Assembly: GCA_963663005.2 (NCBI GenBank)
Contig: CAXXHH010000008.1
Coordinates: 186,001 to 250,000 of the forward strand
DNA from: CAINVV01 sp963663005
Lineage (GTDB): Bacteria; Bacteroidota; Bacteroidia; Bacteroidales; Prolixibacteraceae
DNA: 64,000 nt
Direction: 5' to 3'
The notes under the pieces were generated by a model, which was given only the letters and a program-made list of their open reading frames with translations, had not been told where the DNA came from and searched no databases. Positions 26,419 through 34,778 of this stretch are shown here, one piece after another (the stretch's first letter is position 1; each line of letters opens with the position of its first letter). Both the position numbers and the translations under genes were made by a program.

Positions 26419-28713
26419 ATGAAAAGGTTAAATAGGTTCATTGTAATTGCTTTAGTGCTGGTTTCAGCTTTATCTGTCGTGGCTCAAAAAGCTGCCAGAC
26501 CCGTCGATTTAGTCTATCCGCAACTCGACAGCGAAAATTCCCGCTGGATATTCTTCTCATCGGCCAGTCGCCCGTTCGGGATGGTTAACCTGAGTCCGGA
26601 CAACAGAATCAACGGCGATTGGGGAAGCGGATACCATCACGAGGTGGATACAATCCGTGGGTTCAGCCATCTGCACGAATGGCAAATTTCCGGTCTTCTG
26701 GTGATGCCGGTAACATTGACGGCCGACAACAAATCGACCGTATTCACAGATTTCTCATCGAAATTTTCGCATGCTACCGAAACGATAAAACCCGGATATC
26801 ACTCGCTCGTGCTGGATCGTTATTTGGTAAAAGCAGAGATTACCGCTACATCCAGAGTTGGATTTCACAGGTATCAATTTCCGGAAAATTCAAATCCTGC
26901 CATCCTTTTTTACCTCAACGGCGAACTCGGTCCGTGTATCAATAAGTCAGGCACCCTCGAAAAATCTGACCCCCGCACCCTGAAAGGCAGCTTAATCAAT
27001 GCCGCCACACGCCGCCGACCGAAAGATTTCAATGTATTCTTTCAAGTCGACTTCAATGCCGACATCAAGAGCATCGAAAAAGATTCGAAAACAGGGAATT
27101 ATCTTATCGCATTCGATCTGCCAGCAGACAAATCGATATTGATGAAAGCAGCGCTTTCCTATACCTCTGAGGCAAATGCCGGCATCAACATGCAAGCCGA
27201 ACTGCCCCACTGGGATTTCGACAAGACAGTGAATGAGTCATTGGATGAATGGAACCGGATGTTAGGTAGAATCCAGGTGGAAGGCGGAACCAATGAACAA
27301 CAAAGACGCTTTTACACGGATCTTTATCACTCCATTCTCGGTCGCAGAACGATCAGCGATTCAAACGGCGCGTACCCGGATAACACCGGAAGCAAATTTC
27401 AGGTGAAGCAAATTCCATGCGACACAAAGGGAAAGCCCCTTTTCAATCAATACAATTCTGATGCTTTCTGGGGAGCCCAGTGGACATTGAACACCCTGTG
27501 GGATCTGGTATATCCCGAAATTGCAGAGGAATTTGTTCATTCTCTGATGCAGTATTACAAAGATGGAGGGATGATCCCACGCGGTCCGGCCGGTGGCAAT
27601 TATTCCTTCGTCATGACCGGCGCTTCTACCACCCCATTTATCGTGAGCGCCTTCCAGAAAGGGCTCGTTAAAGGCAATCTTGAAGAAATTTATGTCGCCT
27701 TGAAAAAGAATCACATGCTGGGCGGCATCATGGAAAGAGCTGGTTATGAGTTTAAAACCAGTGTCGGTGGCGGACTAAAATACTACATCGAAAAGGGTTA
27801 CGTTCCCTATCCTATTCCTGAAAAAAATGACGGTTTTCACCAGGATGGAGCCGGGATGACCCTCGAATATGCTTACCAGGATTGGACTCTTGCCCAAATG
27901 GCAAAGGCGCTCGGACACACAGAAGATTTCAACTATTTCATTAATCGCTCGAACAACTACAAAAATCTCTTCGATCCGGAAACGGGCTGGATCCGTCCAA
28001 AGAACTTAGCAGGAAAATGGAAGACACCGTTCGATCCATATCAGGTTAACAACGGATTCATCGAAGCGAACAGCGCGCAGTCGACCTGGTTTGTGCCACA
28101 AGATCTGCCCGGACTTGCAAAATTGATGGGAGGCAACGAAGCTGCAGTCAAAAAACTGACCCAGTCGTTCACCGAAGCCCAGGAACTTGGATTCACTTCC
28201 GGCAAATCACACGAGAAGGAGCTTCAGGAAAAATACAGCCGTATCCCGATCAATTACGGAAACGAACCTTCCATTCAGACGGCTTTCGTTTTCAATCTCC
28301 TTGGCAGACCGGATCTTTCGCAATATTGGTCGCGCGAGGTTGTCAACGCAGCTTTCAGCGGACTGTCACCATCAACTGGATATAATGGCGACGAAGACCA
28401 GGGGCTCATGGGAACACTGGCGGTATTGTACAAGATCGGACTGTTTCAGATGAATGGCGGCACAGAGGCCAATCCGCAGTATCAGCTTGGCAGTCCGCTG
28501 TTTGATAAAATTACCATCCAGCTCAATCCAAAGTACTATCCTGGTAAGTCGTTGACGATAAAAACTGTCGGCAACAGCGACAAAAACAGGTATATTCTTT
28601 CGGCCAACCTGAATGGGAAGAAAGTCAGTACCTCATCCCTCAGCCACCAGAATCTGGTGAATGGCGGCGAGTTGACGCTACAAATGGGCGCCAATCCCGG
28701 AAATAAGAAATAA
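26419..28713 (+). CDS. Divergent GH92-family glycoside hydrolase
   Basis: A 764-residue exported protein (signal peptide about 1-22). GH92 membership is shown by VDLVYPQLDSENSRW, FFSSASRPFGMVNLSPD, IRGFSHLHEWQ, ETIKPGYHSLVL and YGNEPSIQTAFVF. The usual GNDDCGQMSAW segment reads NGDEDQGLMGTLAVL, and the fold ends in the usual GGELTLQMG. The His pair after GNEPS (SHH in the first GH92) is replaced by SIQ. It may therefore have another specificity than alpha-1,2-mannose. Position downstream of a sulfatase suggests shared use, but the 116-base gap carries repeats. Confidence 0.85.
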   Translation: MKRLNRFIVIALVLVSALSVVAQKAARPVDLVYPQLDSENSRWIFFSSASRPFGMVNLSPDNRINGDWGSGYHHEVDTIRGFSHLHEWQISGLLVMPVTLTADNKSTVFTDFSSKFSHATETIKPGYHSLVLDRYLVKAEITATSRVGFHRYQFPENSNPAILFYLNGELGPCINKSGTLEKSDPRTLKGSLINAATRRRPKDFNVFFQVDFNADIKSIEKDSKTGNYLIAFDLPADKSILMKAALSYTSEANAGINMQAELPHWDFDKTVNESLDEWNRMLGRIQVEGGTNEQQRRFYTDLYHSILGRRTISDSNGAYPDNTGSKFQVKQIPCDTKGKPLFNQYNSDAFWGAQWTLNTLWDLVYPEIAEEFVHSLMQYYKDGGMIPRGPAGGNYSFVMTGASTTPFIVSAFQKGLVKGNLEEIYVALKKNHMLGGIMERAGYEFKTSVGGGLKYYIEKGYVPYPIPEKNDGFHQDGAGMTLEYAYQDWTLAQMAKALGHTEDFNYFINRSNNYKNLFDPETGWIRPKNLAGKWKTPFDPYQVNNGFIEANSAQSTWFVPQDLPGLAKLMGGNEAAVKKLTQSFTEAQELGFTSGKSHEKELQEKYSRIPINYGNEPSIQTAFVFNLLGRPDLSQYWSREVVNAAFSGLSPSTGYNGDEDQGLMGTLAVLYKIGLFQMNGGTEANPQYQLGSPLFDKITIQLNPKYYPGKSLTIKTVGNSDKNRYILSANLNGKKVSTSSLSHQNLVNGGELTLQMGANPGNKK

Positions 28714-28739
28714 AAATTCTGTGGGTATAGAAAAGGCAG

Positions 28740-28773
28740 AATTGAGATTAACAGATCATTAATCTCAATTTTG
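28740..28773. terminator. Bidirectional terminator between convergent genes
   Basis: Perfect 12-bp arms AATTGAGATTAA/TTAATCTCAATT with a 7-base loop (28740-28770), followed by TTT on the plus strand. It lies 27 bases after the GH92 stop, and its right arm includes the stop codon of the convergent DUF3795 gene. Confidence 0.65.
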
Positions 28774-29052
28774 TCTCAGCCTGGCAATCCTTACCTCCAG
28801 CGATTTTTGATGCTCTTCATCGGTTGAATTAGGATCTTTCATGGAAAGAAACAGCTCGCAGGGGAGTTCTTTGCATGCGCCACAACTCTTGTATCCTTTG
28901 TTATTTACGGAGCAGTCGTACATGGGGCATACTCCATTAGTGGTCATTTCTTTCGCCCAAAACGGGGATCCTTTCACGTGAATGCATCCGGTACAGGTTT
29001 TGTTGAAAAATTCACATTCCTCACAATTTAGTCCACAGGCAGAAATTGTCAT
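28765..29052 (-). CDS. DUF3795-like small Cys-rich protein
   Basis: I start at ATG 29052, giving 95 residues that begin MTISACGLNCEECEFF; the frame runs 81 codons further upstream but that part lacks family likeness. The protein has Cys pairs in CGLNCEEC, CTGCIHVKG, CPMYDCSV and SCGACKELPC, the DUF3795 pattern, which probably binds metal. Function unknown; family members are scattered in anaerobes. It converges on the GH92 gene and shares the hairpin at 28740-28773. The 252 bases upstream (29053-29304) hold no other convincing gene. Confidence 0.75.
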   Translation of the reverse strand: MTISACGLNCEECEFFNKTCTGCIHVKGSPFWAKEMTTNGVCPMYDCSVNNKGYKSCGACKELPCELFLSMKDPNSTDEEHQKSLEVRIARLRQN

Positions 29053-29304
29053 AGCTTTTGTTGTTTGTCCATTGTTTTGTAATTGCCGAAAGGAATCGAA
29101 GATCAGCCAAGCCGATTCCCAACTGTACATTTTCGGTTGGGGCGAAAGCTGGTCATAGGATTTCAACTTATAATGCAATTTACAATTTTGTTGATTACTT
29201 TCGAAGGAGATGTTCCGAAATATTTTAGGTATTTCCCCATAGTGAAAACTAATGGAAAAGTTTTGTCCCCTGGCTGAAATTAAATAAACTAACACATACG
29301 CTTT

Positions 29305-30585
29305 ATGGAAACAAATCGTCGTAAATTTCTAGGTTCTGCCCTGACGTGCGGACTGGCTGCTACACTGCCTGCCACATCCTTTGGGTCAAACCAATCATCC
29401 GCATCATTAAATCCGAACTATACAAAGTTGGATGAAATCCTTAATCAGCCAGTGTTTCGAAAGAAATTCTTTCCGGATCCCGTGATTATCGAGACGTTGG
29501 AATTGCTGCGATACAAAGGCAGTTTCATTTGCAGGGTTAGATCGAAGGATGGGGCGGAAGGATATTCTGTGGGGCATGGCAGTCAGCTACGAGTCCAATA
29601 TCCGATTTTTACAAATTTACTTCAGCCATTTTTTATCGGCAAGGATGCGCGTGAACTGGATCTGATACTGGAACGGGTGTATGTATACAAATTAAATTTC
29701 CGGCTTAGCGGGATGGCGCTTGGCGTCCCGTTGGCGACTATCGAATTCGCTATTTTAGATATGATGGGCCGCATCGCCAAAAAACCGATTGGGGAGCTGA
29801 TTGGTGATATCCACCATCCCCGGGTGGCCGTTTACCAGGCAACGGAATACCGCGAAAAATCGGTCGCCGAATCAATGGAGTTGATTACCAGGGATGTGAA
29901 TGAATACAAAACCAAGGCGCTAAAGATAAAAGTCGGCGGACTAATGTTCGGCACCGAGGATCTGTATGCAAAAGGTCCGCTGAGAAGAACTGAAGAGATC
30001 GTTCCGCTGGTGCGTAAAACCTTTGGTGATAAGATGACACTATACGCCGATTCAAACGGTTTCTATTCGGTGGAAGAAGCCATCCGCGTAGGTCATTTGC
30101 TGGAAAACTACAAATTTGAATTTTTTGAAGAGCCCATACCTTTCGACTGGTACGAAGAGACAAAACAAGTGGCCGATGCGCTTACAATTCCGATTGCCGG
30201 CGGAGAACAGGAATATAGTCTGCATGGTTTTCGGTGGTTACTGGCTAACGACGGACTACAAATTGTTCAGCCGGATTTCTACTATTTCGGCGGAATGATA
30301 CGTTCCATGAAAGTGGCTCTTATGGCAAATGCGATGGGGAAAAAATGTACTCCGCACATGTCGGGAGGTGATCTCGGATTTCTGTATATGATCCATTTTG
30401 TTTCGGCACTGCCGAATGCGCTGCCACACCACGAATTCAAAGGACTAAAAACAGATATTAAATATTCTTGCAAAAGCTCACCGATGCTAGTCGAAGAGGG
30501 TGCGATCAAAGTCCCTACCGGACCAGGTTCCGGAATAGAACTTGATCCGGATTTTGTAAAGAATTTTCAGGTAGTGAAAAGTTAA
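29305..30585 (+). CDS. Tat-exported mandelate racemase/muconate lactonizing family enzyme
   Basis: A 426-residue enolase-superfamily protein with a twin-arginine signal (NRRKFLGSALTCGLAA, residues about 4-19). Active-site residues of the superfamily are visible: Lys-x-Lys in ALKIKVGG, metal ligands Asp in YADSNGF, Glu in FFEEPI and Glu in AGGEQEY, then PDFYYFGG and His in TPHMSGG. Such enzymes abstract a proton alpha to a carboxylate, for example in sugar-acid dehydration or epimerisation. Periplasmic export via Tat implies folding with its metal before transport. Substrate unknown; a sugar acid is plausible in this neighbourhood. Confidence 0.88.
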   Translation: METNRRKFLGSALTCGLAATLPATSFGSNQSSASLNPNYTKLDEILNQPVFRKKFFPDPVIIETLELLRYKGSFICRVRSKDGAEGYSVGHGSQLRVQYPIFTNLLQPFFIGKDARELDLILERVYVYKLNFRLSGMALGVPLATIEFAILDMMGRIAKKPIGELIGDIHHPRVAVYQATEYREKSVAESMELITRDVNEYKTKALKIKVGGLMFGTEDLYAKGPLRRTEEIVPLVRKTFGDKMTLYADSNGFYSVEEAIRVGHLLENYKFEFFEEPIPFDWYEETKQVADALTIPIAGGEQEYSLHGFRWLLANDGLQIVQPDFYYFGGMIRSMKVALMANAMGKKCTPHMSGGDLGFLYMIHFVSALPNALPHHEFKGLKTDIKYSCKSSPMLVEEGAIKVPTGPGSGIELDPDFVKNFQVVKS

Positions 30586-30592
30586 CGCTCAC

Positions 30593-31309
30593 CTAATTCT
30601 TAATCACTCCATGGTGCCCCATCAAAATATATTTGAACGATTTAAGGTCGGGCAAGGCCTTTAGCGATTCAATCTGCAATGGGGTATCCATGTTAAATTT
30701 TTCCACAAAATGCTCCGCTTTACCATTAACCACGACGAGATTATCGCCGGTAACCAGATAGTCATTGTTTACCACAAAACAGACCGAGCCTGGTGTATGA
30801 CCTGGCGTATGAATTATCCTGATTTTTAGTCCGTCGACTGTCAGGGTATCATTGCTGTTGAAAAGAATATAGGGACCGTATTTCCACTTCGTTTTAAATG
30901 GCCCCATTTTGGCCGTCGTGCCATTAATCATTTGCTCCTCATCCTTGTGCATATAGATCTTCGGATTTTTGAAAATTCCGATTGAACCTATATGATCCCC
31001 ATCAGTATGAGTAAGCAGTATCGCCGAAATTTGTTCGGGCGCAATACCAATCTTCTTCAGCTCTTCGCGGAAAGAGCTTTCACCAAATCCGGCATCAAAC
31101 ATCAGATAACTCTGCTTCCCCTTAAAAATGAATGCATTGACAAATTTATCCTTTACACTGAAAACCGAATCGTTGATAGCGGCAGTCTCGGCCGGGGTCA
31201 TACTTTTGGTGGCAGAAATGAAGTTGATCAAAAAGACGGCACTGCCGATAACAACCAGTCCAATTAAAATTCCGAAACCCCACAATGAATATTTTACTAA
31301 TTTTTTCAT
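30593..31309 (-). CDS. Membrane-anchored MBL-fold metallo-hydrolase
   Basis: ATG 31309 is preferred over TTG 31321, giving 238 residues. An N-terminal hydrophobic segment (about 8-28) anchors or exports it. The metallo-beta-lactamase fold is shown by YLMFDAGFG, LLTHTDGDHIGS (HxDxDH variant of the zinc motif), HTPGHTPGSVCFV and YLVTGDNLVV, and it ends GHHG. The second position of HxHxDH being Asp is frequent in this subfamily. Hydrolase of unknown substrate. It converges on the enolase-family gene with a 7-base gap; a metallophosphoesterase gene lies upstream on the same strand. Confidence 0.85.
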   Translation of the reverse strand: MKKLVKYSLWGFGILIGLVVIGSAVFLINFISATKSMTPAETAAINDSVFSVKDKFVNAFIFKGKQSYLMFDAGFGESSFREELKKIGIAPEQISAILLTHTDGDHIGSIGIFKNPKIYMHKDEEQMINGTTAKMGPFKTKWKYGPYILFNSNDTLTVDGLKIRIIHTPGHTPGSVCFVVNNDYLVTGDNLVVVNGKAEHFVEKFNMDTPLQIESLKALPDLKSFKYILMGHHGVIKN

Positions 31310-31366
31310 TTTGATGTTCAAAAAAGGTCAAGACTAAAAATACAAAAAATTTGTGGCAAGATTCCC

Positions 31367-32479
31367 CTACCTGAGTTTCACATCCAGCACAATGATCTCT
31401 GACTTCCCGACAGTTCGAACAGGAGGTCCCCACAACCGAATGCCACTCGTGACAAAAAAGTGTGTGTGATCGATTTTCTCATATCCCCAGGTAAGTCTGT
31501 ACATCGTCCGGAGTATCAGATTGAGCGGAAATAATTGTCCATTGTGCGTATGACCGGATAACGAAATATCCACGGTAGTTTTGGATATCTGCTCCAGTTC
31601 GGTAGGGCGATGGTCCATCAGAATGACCGGCAATGAATCATTGACAGAATGCATCAGCTCTTCGACAGATTTTCTTTCTCTGTAGCGGCTATCCAGTCTT
31701 CCGGCAAGATTAAATGAACCGTCAACTACCAGCGTGGAGTCTAGCAGCAGTTTCATCCCTGCTTTTGCAAAAAAGCGACCTCTTTTCGGTCCGCCGTAAA
31801 ACTCATGATTTCCAAGAATCGCATAACTGCCATACTTTGGCTGAATTTTTTTGAGGATATTTTCAAAGTCAGTCATGTTTCCGTCATCCTTATCCCCTTC
31901 GATGATGTCGCCGCCAAAAAGCATCAAATCCGGTTGGATCGTTTCGATTTTCTGCCTGAATTGCTCCACATAATCAGCCTCCACAGTCTGTTTAAGATGA
32001 AAATCTGCCACAAAGGCAATTTTCAGATGGTCAATTTTTGATGACCTCCGCGGAATCTCCAGCTGGTATTCTGAAATGCGGATCGTATTCAAATTGATAG
32101 CCCCCGCAACTACTATGCCCGTGGCTAAAAGTACGATGCCTGTCATGCCGTAGACTTTGAATTTAAGACTCTCCCGTACGGAGACAGGTACAACCTTCAC
32201 GAATCTGTTGACAAGCAACAAACAATCAAAGAGCAAAACGGAAAGAAACAGATAGAGGTAAAAAGGGAGCATATACCCCGAAACCGTAATCAGCATTCGG
32301 GTCAGGAAACCTGGATTCGGTCCGGAAATAAGGTTGACAAACGGATAAAGTAAGGCAACCACCAGAAATACTAACGTGAAATATTTCCTATATCCTTTGT
32401 TGATAAAAAGCTTACTGAGACGGAAATAAGCATACACATTGGGAATCAGATATGCGAGGGCAAGAAGTAGATGAAACAT
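31367..32479 (-). CDS. Membrane-anchored metallophosphoesterase
   Basis: A 370-residue protein with about four N-terminal transmembrane helices (residues 1-130) followed by a calcineurin-like phosphoesterase domain. Metal motifs in order: FVADFHL (DxH), FGGDIIEGD (GD), LGNHEFYGG (GNHE), and LSGHTHNGQLFP (GHTH). This is the YaeI/YkuE-like branch with an added membrane domain, thought to act on lipid or cell-envelope phosphoesters. It lies 57 bases upstream of the MBL gene on the same strand, possibly one transcript. Confidence 0.88.
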   Translation of the reverse strand: MFHLLLALAYLIPNVYAYFRLSKLFINKGYRKYFTLVFLVVALLYPFVNLISGPNPGFLTRMLITVSGYMLPFYLYLFLSVLLFDCLLLVNRFVKVVPVSVRESLKFKVYGMTGIVLLATGIVVAGAINLNTIRISEYQLEIPRRSSKIDHLKIAFVADFHLKQTVEADYVEQFRQKIETIQPDLMLFGGDIIEGDKDDGNMTDFENILKKIQPKYGSYAILGNHEFYGGPKRGRFFAKAGMKLLLDSTLVVDGSFNLAGRLDSRYRERKSVEELMHSVNDSLPVILMDHRPTELEQISKTTVDISLSGHTHNGQLFPLNLILRTMYRLTWGYEKIDHTHFFVTSGIRLWGPPVRTVGKSEIIVLDVKLR

Positions 32480-32646
32480 AAAATGAAATTCAAATTTTGA
32501 GCGTAAATCAGGCTCGTTTATAGGTTATTGACTTCTACGAAAAGTTATGTTCAGTTGTTCCGGGTGGCGGTTCAAATTGCATGTAAATTTTATTCGGTGA
32601 TCCGGGAAAAATAAATAATTTTATCCAACGTTAAAACCAACTAATC

Positions 32647-33324
32647 ATGTTAAAAAAGATGCTTTCTGCAGTTGTAATCCTGCTTTTAGTTACCGGATTA
32701 CTTGCAGCAAAAGAAAAAGCTGTCTCCCTGAAAAAATTCAAGCAAACCGACATTGGAAATCCTGCCTTAAAAGGCTCATCGCAAGTTCAGGATAAAGGTA
32801 TCCAAATTATTGCCGGAGGTGCAGATGTCTGGGGTGTAAAAGACGAATTTCATTTTTCCTGGCTGGAACAATCCGGCGATTTTGATCTGGTCGCCCGGGT
32901 CGAAAGCCTTACCGCGCCCCACATGTACACCAAAGCTGGTTTAATGGCACGCGAAGAACTGACAGACAATTGCCGCCACATCTTTTTTCAGGTATTCCCG
33001 GATAACAAACCGCGCAATAAAAATAACGGAGGATATGAATTTCAATTCCGGCAAGCAAAAGCCGGCGAGATGAAAGCGATCTATCCGGCAAAATTCGATG
33101 GGACACCCGAATTTCCTGCCAATTACCCAAATACCTGGATTCGTTTGAAACGTGCGGGAAATCTCTTCACAGGATTCTACAGTGCAGACGGTAAAACCTG
33201 GAAAATCTATACTTCCTATTCCCTCGAACTTCCGCACAAAATTTATCTCGGATTAGCCGTTACCTCGCATAACACCAAAAGCACGGCTACATCGGTATTC
33301 AAGGATATTTCTTTTCTAAAATGA
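32647..33324 (+). CDS. Exported concanavalin A-like (DUF1349/LamG-type) protein
   Basis: A 225-residue protein with a signal peptide (about 1-21). The rest is a single beta-sandwich domain recognisable from DEFHFSWLEQSGDFDLVARVESL, YTKAGLMAREEL and NTWIRLKRAGNLFTGFYSADGKTW, typical of DUF1349/REGulation-of-enolase-like domains. It may bind carbohydrate. Its stop codon overlaps the ATG of the next sulfatase gene by four bases (ATGA, 33321-33324), so the two are translationally coupled and the protein probably serves the sulfatase or the same glycan. Confidence 0.75.
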   Translation: MLKKMLSAVVILLLVTGLLAAKEKAVSLKKFKQTDIGNPALKGSSQVQDKGIQIIAGGADVWGVKDEFHFSWLEQSGDFDLVARVESLTAPHMYTKAGLMAREELTDNCRHIFFQVFPDNKPRNKNNGGYEFQFRQAKAGEMKAIYPAKFDGTPEFPANYPNTWIRLKRAGNLFTGFYSADGKTWKIYTSYSLELPHKIYLGLAVTSHNTKSTATSVFKDISFLK

Positions 33325-34748
33325 GGACGATAAAAACTGTGTTTTGGGGATTGGCGCAAATAGCCGGTCTCTCCGCTTTTGCCGAAAAACCGAACATCAT
33401 TTACATTTTGGCTGATGATCTTGGTTACGGCGATCTCAGCTGCTACGGACAGAAGCATTTTCAGACACCAAATATAGACCGGATGGCTAAAGAGGGAATG
33501 CTCTTTACCCAGCATTATGCCGGATGTACCGTCAGCGCTCCTTCCCGCTCCTCCCTCATGACCGGTCTGAATACCGGCCATACTCCTATTCGTGGAAACA
33601 AAGAAGCTACCGAGGAAGGCCAATGGCCACTTCCTGGTTCGACTGTCACCATACCCAAGCTACTCAAGGAAGCTGGTTATGTGACGGGAGGATTCGGGAA
33701 ATGGGGACTTGGTTATCCGGGCTCGGAAGGTGATCCGAACAATCAGGGGTTCGACGAGTTTTACGGGTTTAACTGCCAGCGGATGGCCCATAACTATTAT
33801 CCCGATCATCTTTGGGATAATCAGAAAAAGGTGATGCTGGAGGAAAACACCGGCGATAAATTTGGTCAATACGCTCCTGAGCTGATACACCAGCGCGCCA
33901 TACAATTTATGGAGAAAAACAGGAACAGACCCTTCTTCATGTTTTATCCAACCACGATCCCGCATGCCGAATTGATGGTGCCGAAGAAGTATATGGATAA
34001 GTTTAGGGGAAAATTCCTGCCCGAACATTCATTCAAAGGAGCCGTACCCGGCGATAAAGGATTCAGAGTCGGATCGTATGGGACGCAACCTGAATCTCAC
34101 GCCGCATTTGCTGCCATGGTTACTCTTCTCGATGAAAAAGTCGGTGAGCTGTTTGCCAAGCTAAAAGAGCTCGGATTGGATAAAAATACGATCGTGCTTT
34201 TCAGTTCCGACAATGGTCCGCATTTGGAAGGTGGCGCCGATCCCGATTATTTTGATAGCAATGGTCCATTCAAAGGCTACAAACGCGACCTGTATGAAGG
34301 AGGTATTCGCGAGCCCATGATTGCCTGGTGGCCCGGGAAGATTAAAGCCGGATCAACCTCCGACCTTATTTCTGCCTTCTGGGACGTGATGCCAACTTTG
34401 ACGGATATTGCCGGCGTTAAATCACCGGAAAAACTGGACGGAATTTCTTTCCTTCCAACCCTTCTTGGTGAAAAAGGCCAGAAACAGCACGAAACGATGT
34501 ACTGGGAATTTCATGAGCAAAATGGCAGACAAGCGATTCGCAAAGGATCATGGAAACTGGTAAAATACAACGTGCTGATTCCTCAGAAGACGACTACCGA
34601 ACTTTTCGACCTGAGCAAGGATCCTGGCGAAGAAAACGACCTGGCAAACAAATATCCCAACATCGTTAAGGAACTCTCTACGTTGATCGCAGGATCGAGA
34701 ATTCCGTCAGACGTGTATAAATTTCAGCAGCAAACGGTGATTCAATAA
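33321..34748 (+). CDS. Exported sulfatase, Ser-type
   Basis: A 475-residue sulfatase with a short signal peptide (about 1-21). Active-site motifs: IYILADDLGYGDLSCYG, the formylglycine site TVSAPSRSSLMTG (Ser72), GGFGKWGLG, LFSSDNGPHLEGG and KGYKRDLYEGGIREP. It is closer to the arylsulfatase A/N-acetylgalactosamine-6-sulfatase group than the sulfatase at 24773 (S1-type family). As it has Ser, maturation needs an anSME not present here. It lies in a tight operon: DUF1349 protein, this sulfatase, GH29 (30-base gap) and sialate O-acetylesterase (3-base gap). Confidence 0.93.
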   Translation: MRTIKTVFWGLAQIAGLSAFAEKPNIIYILADDLGYGDLSCYGQKHFQTPNIDRMAKEGMLFTQHYAGCTVSAPSRSSLMTGLNTGHTPIRGNKEATEEGQWPLPGSTVTIPKLLKEAGYVTGGFGKWGLGYPGSEGDPNNQGFDEFYGFNCQRMAHNYYPDHLWDNQKKVMLEENTGDKFGQYAPELIHQRAIQFMEKNRNRPFFMFYPTTIPHAELMVPKKYMDKFRGKFLPEHSFKGAVPGDKGFRVGSYGTQPESHAAFAAMVTLLDEKVGELFAKLKELGLDKNTIVLFSSDNGPHLEGGADPDYFDSNGPFKGYKRDLYEGGIREPMIAWWPGKIKAGSTSDLISAFWDVMPTLTDIAGVKSPEKLDGISFLPTLLGEKGQKQHETMYWEFHEQNGRQAIRKGSWKLVKYNVLIPQKTTTELFDLSKDPGEENDLANKYPNIVKELSTLIAGSRIPSDVYKFQQQTVIQ

Positions 34749-34778
34749 CCAAAATTCATTTTTATTATTTGTGCACTC

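Noticed and set aside
29053..29295. N-terminal extension of the DUF3795 protein
   Set aside because: The extra 81 codons have no family likeness, and ATG 29052 begins exactly at the conserved MTISACGLNC.
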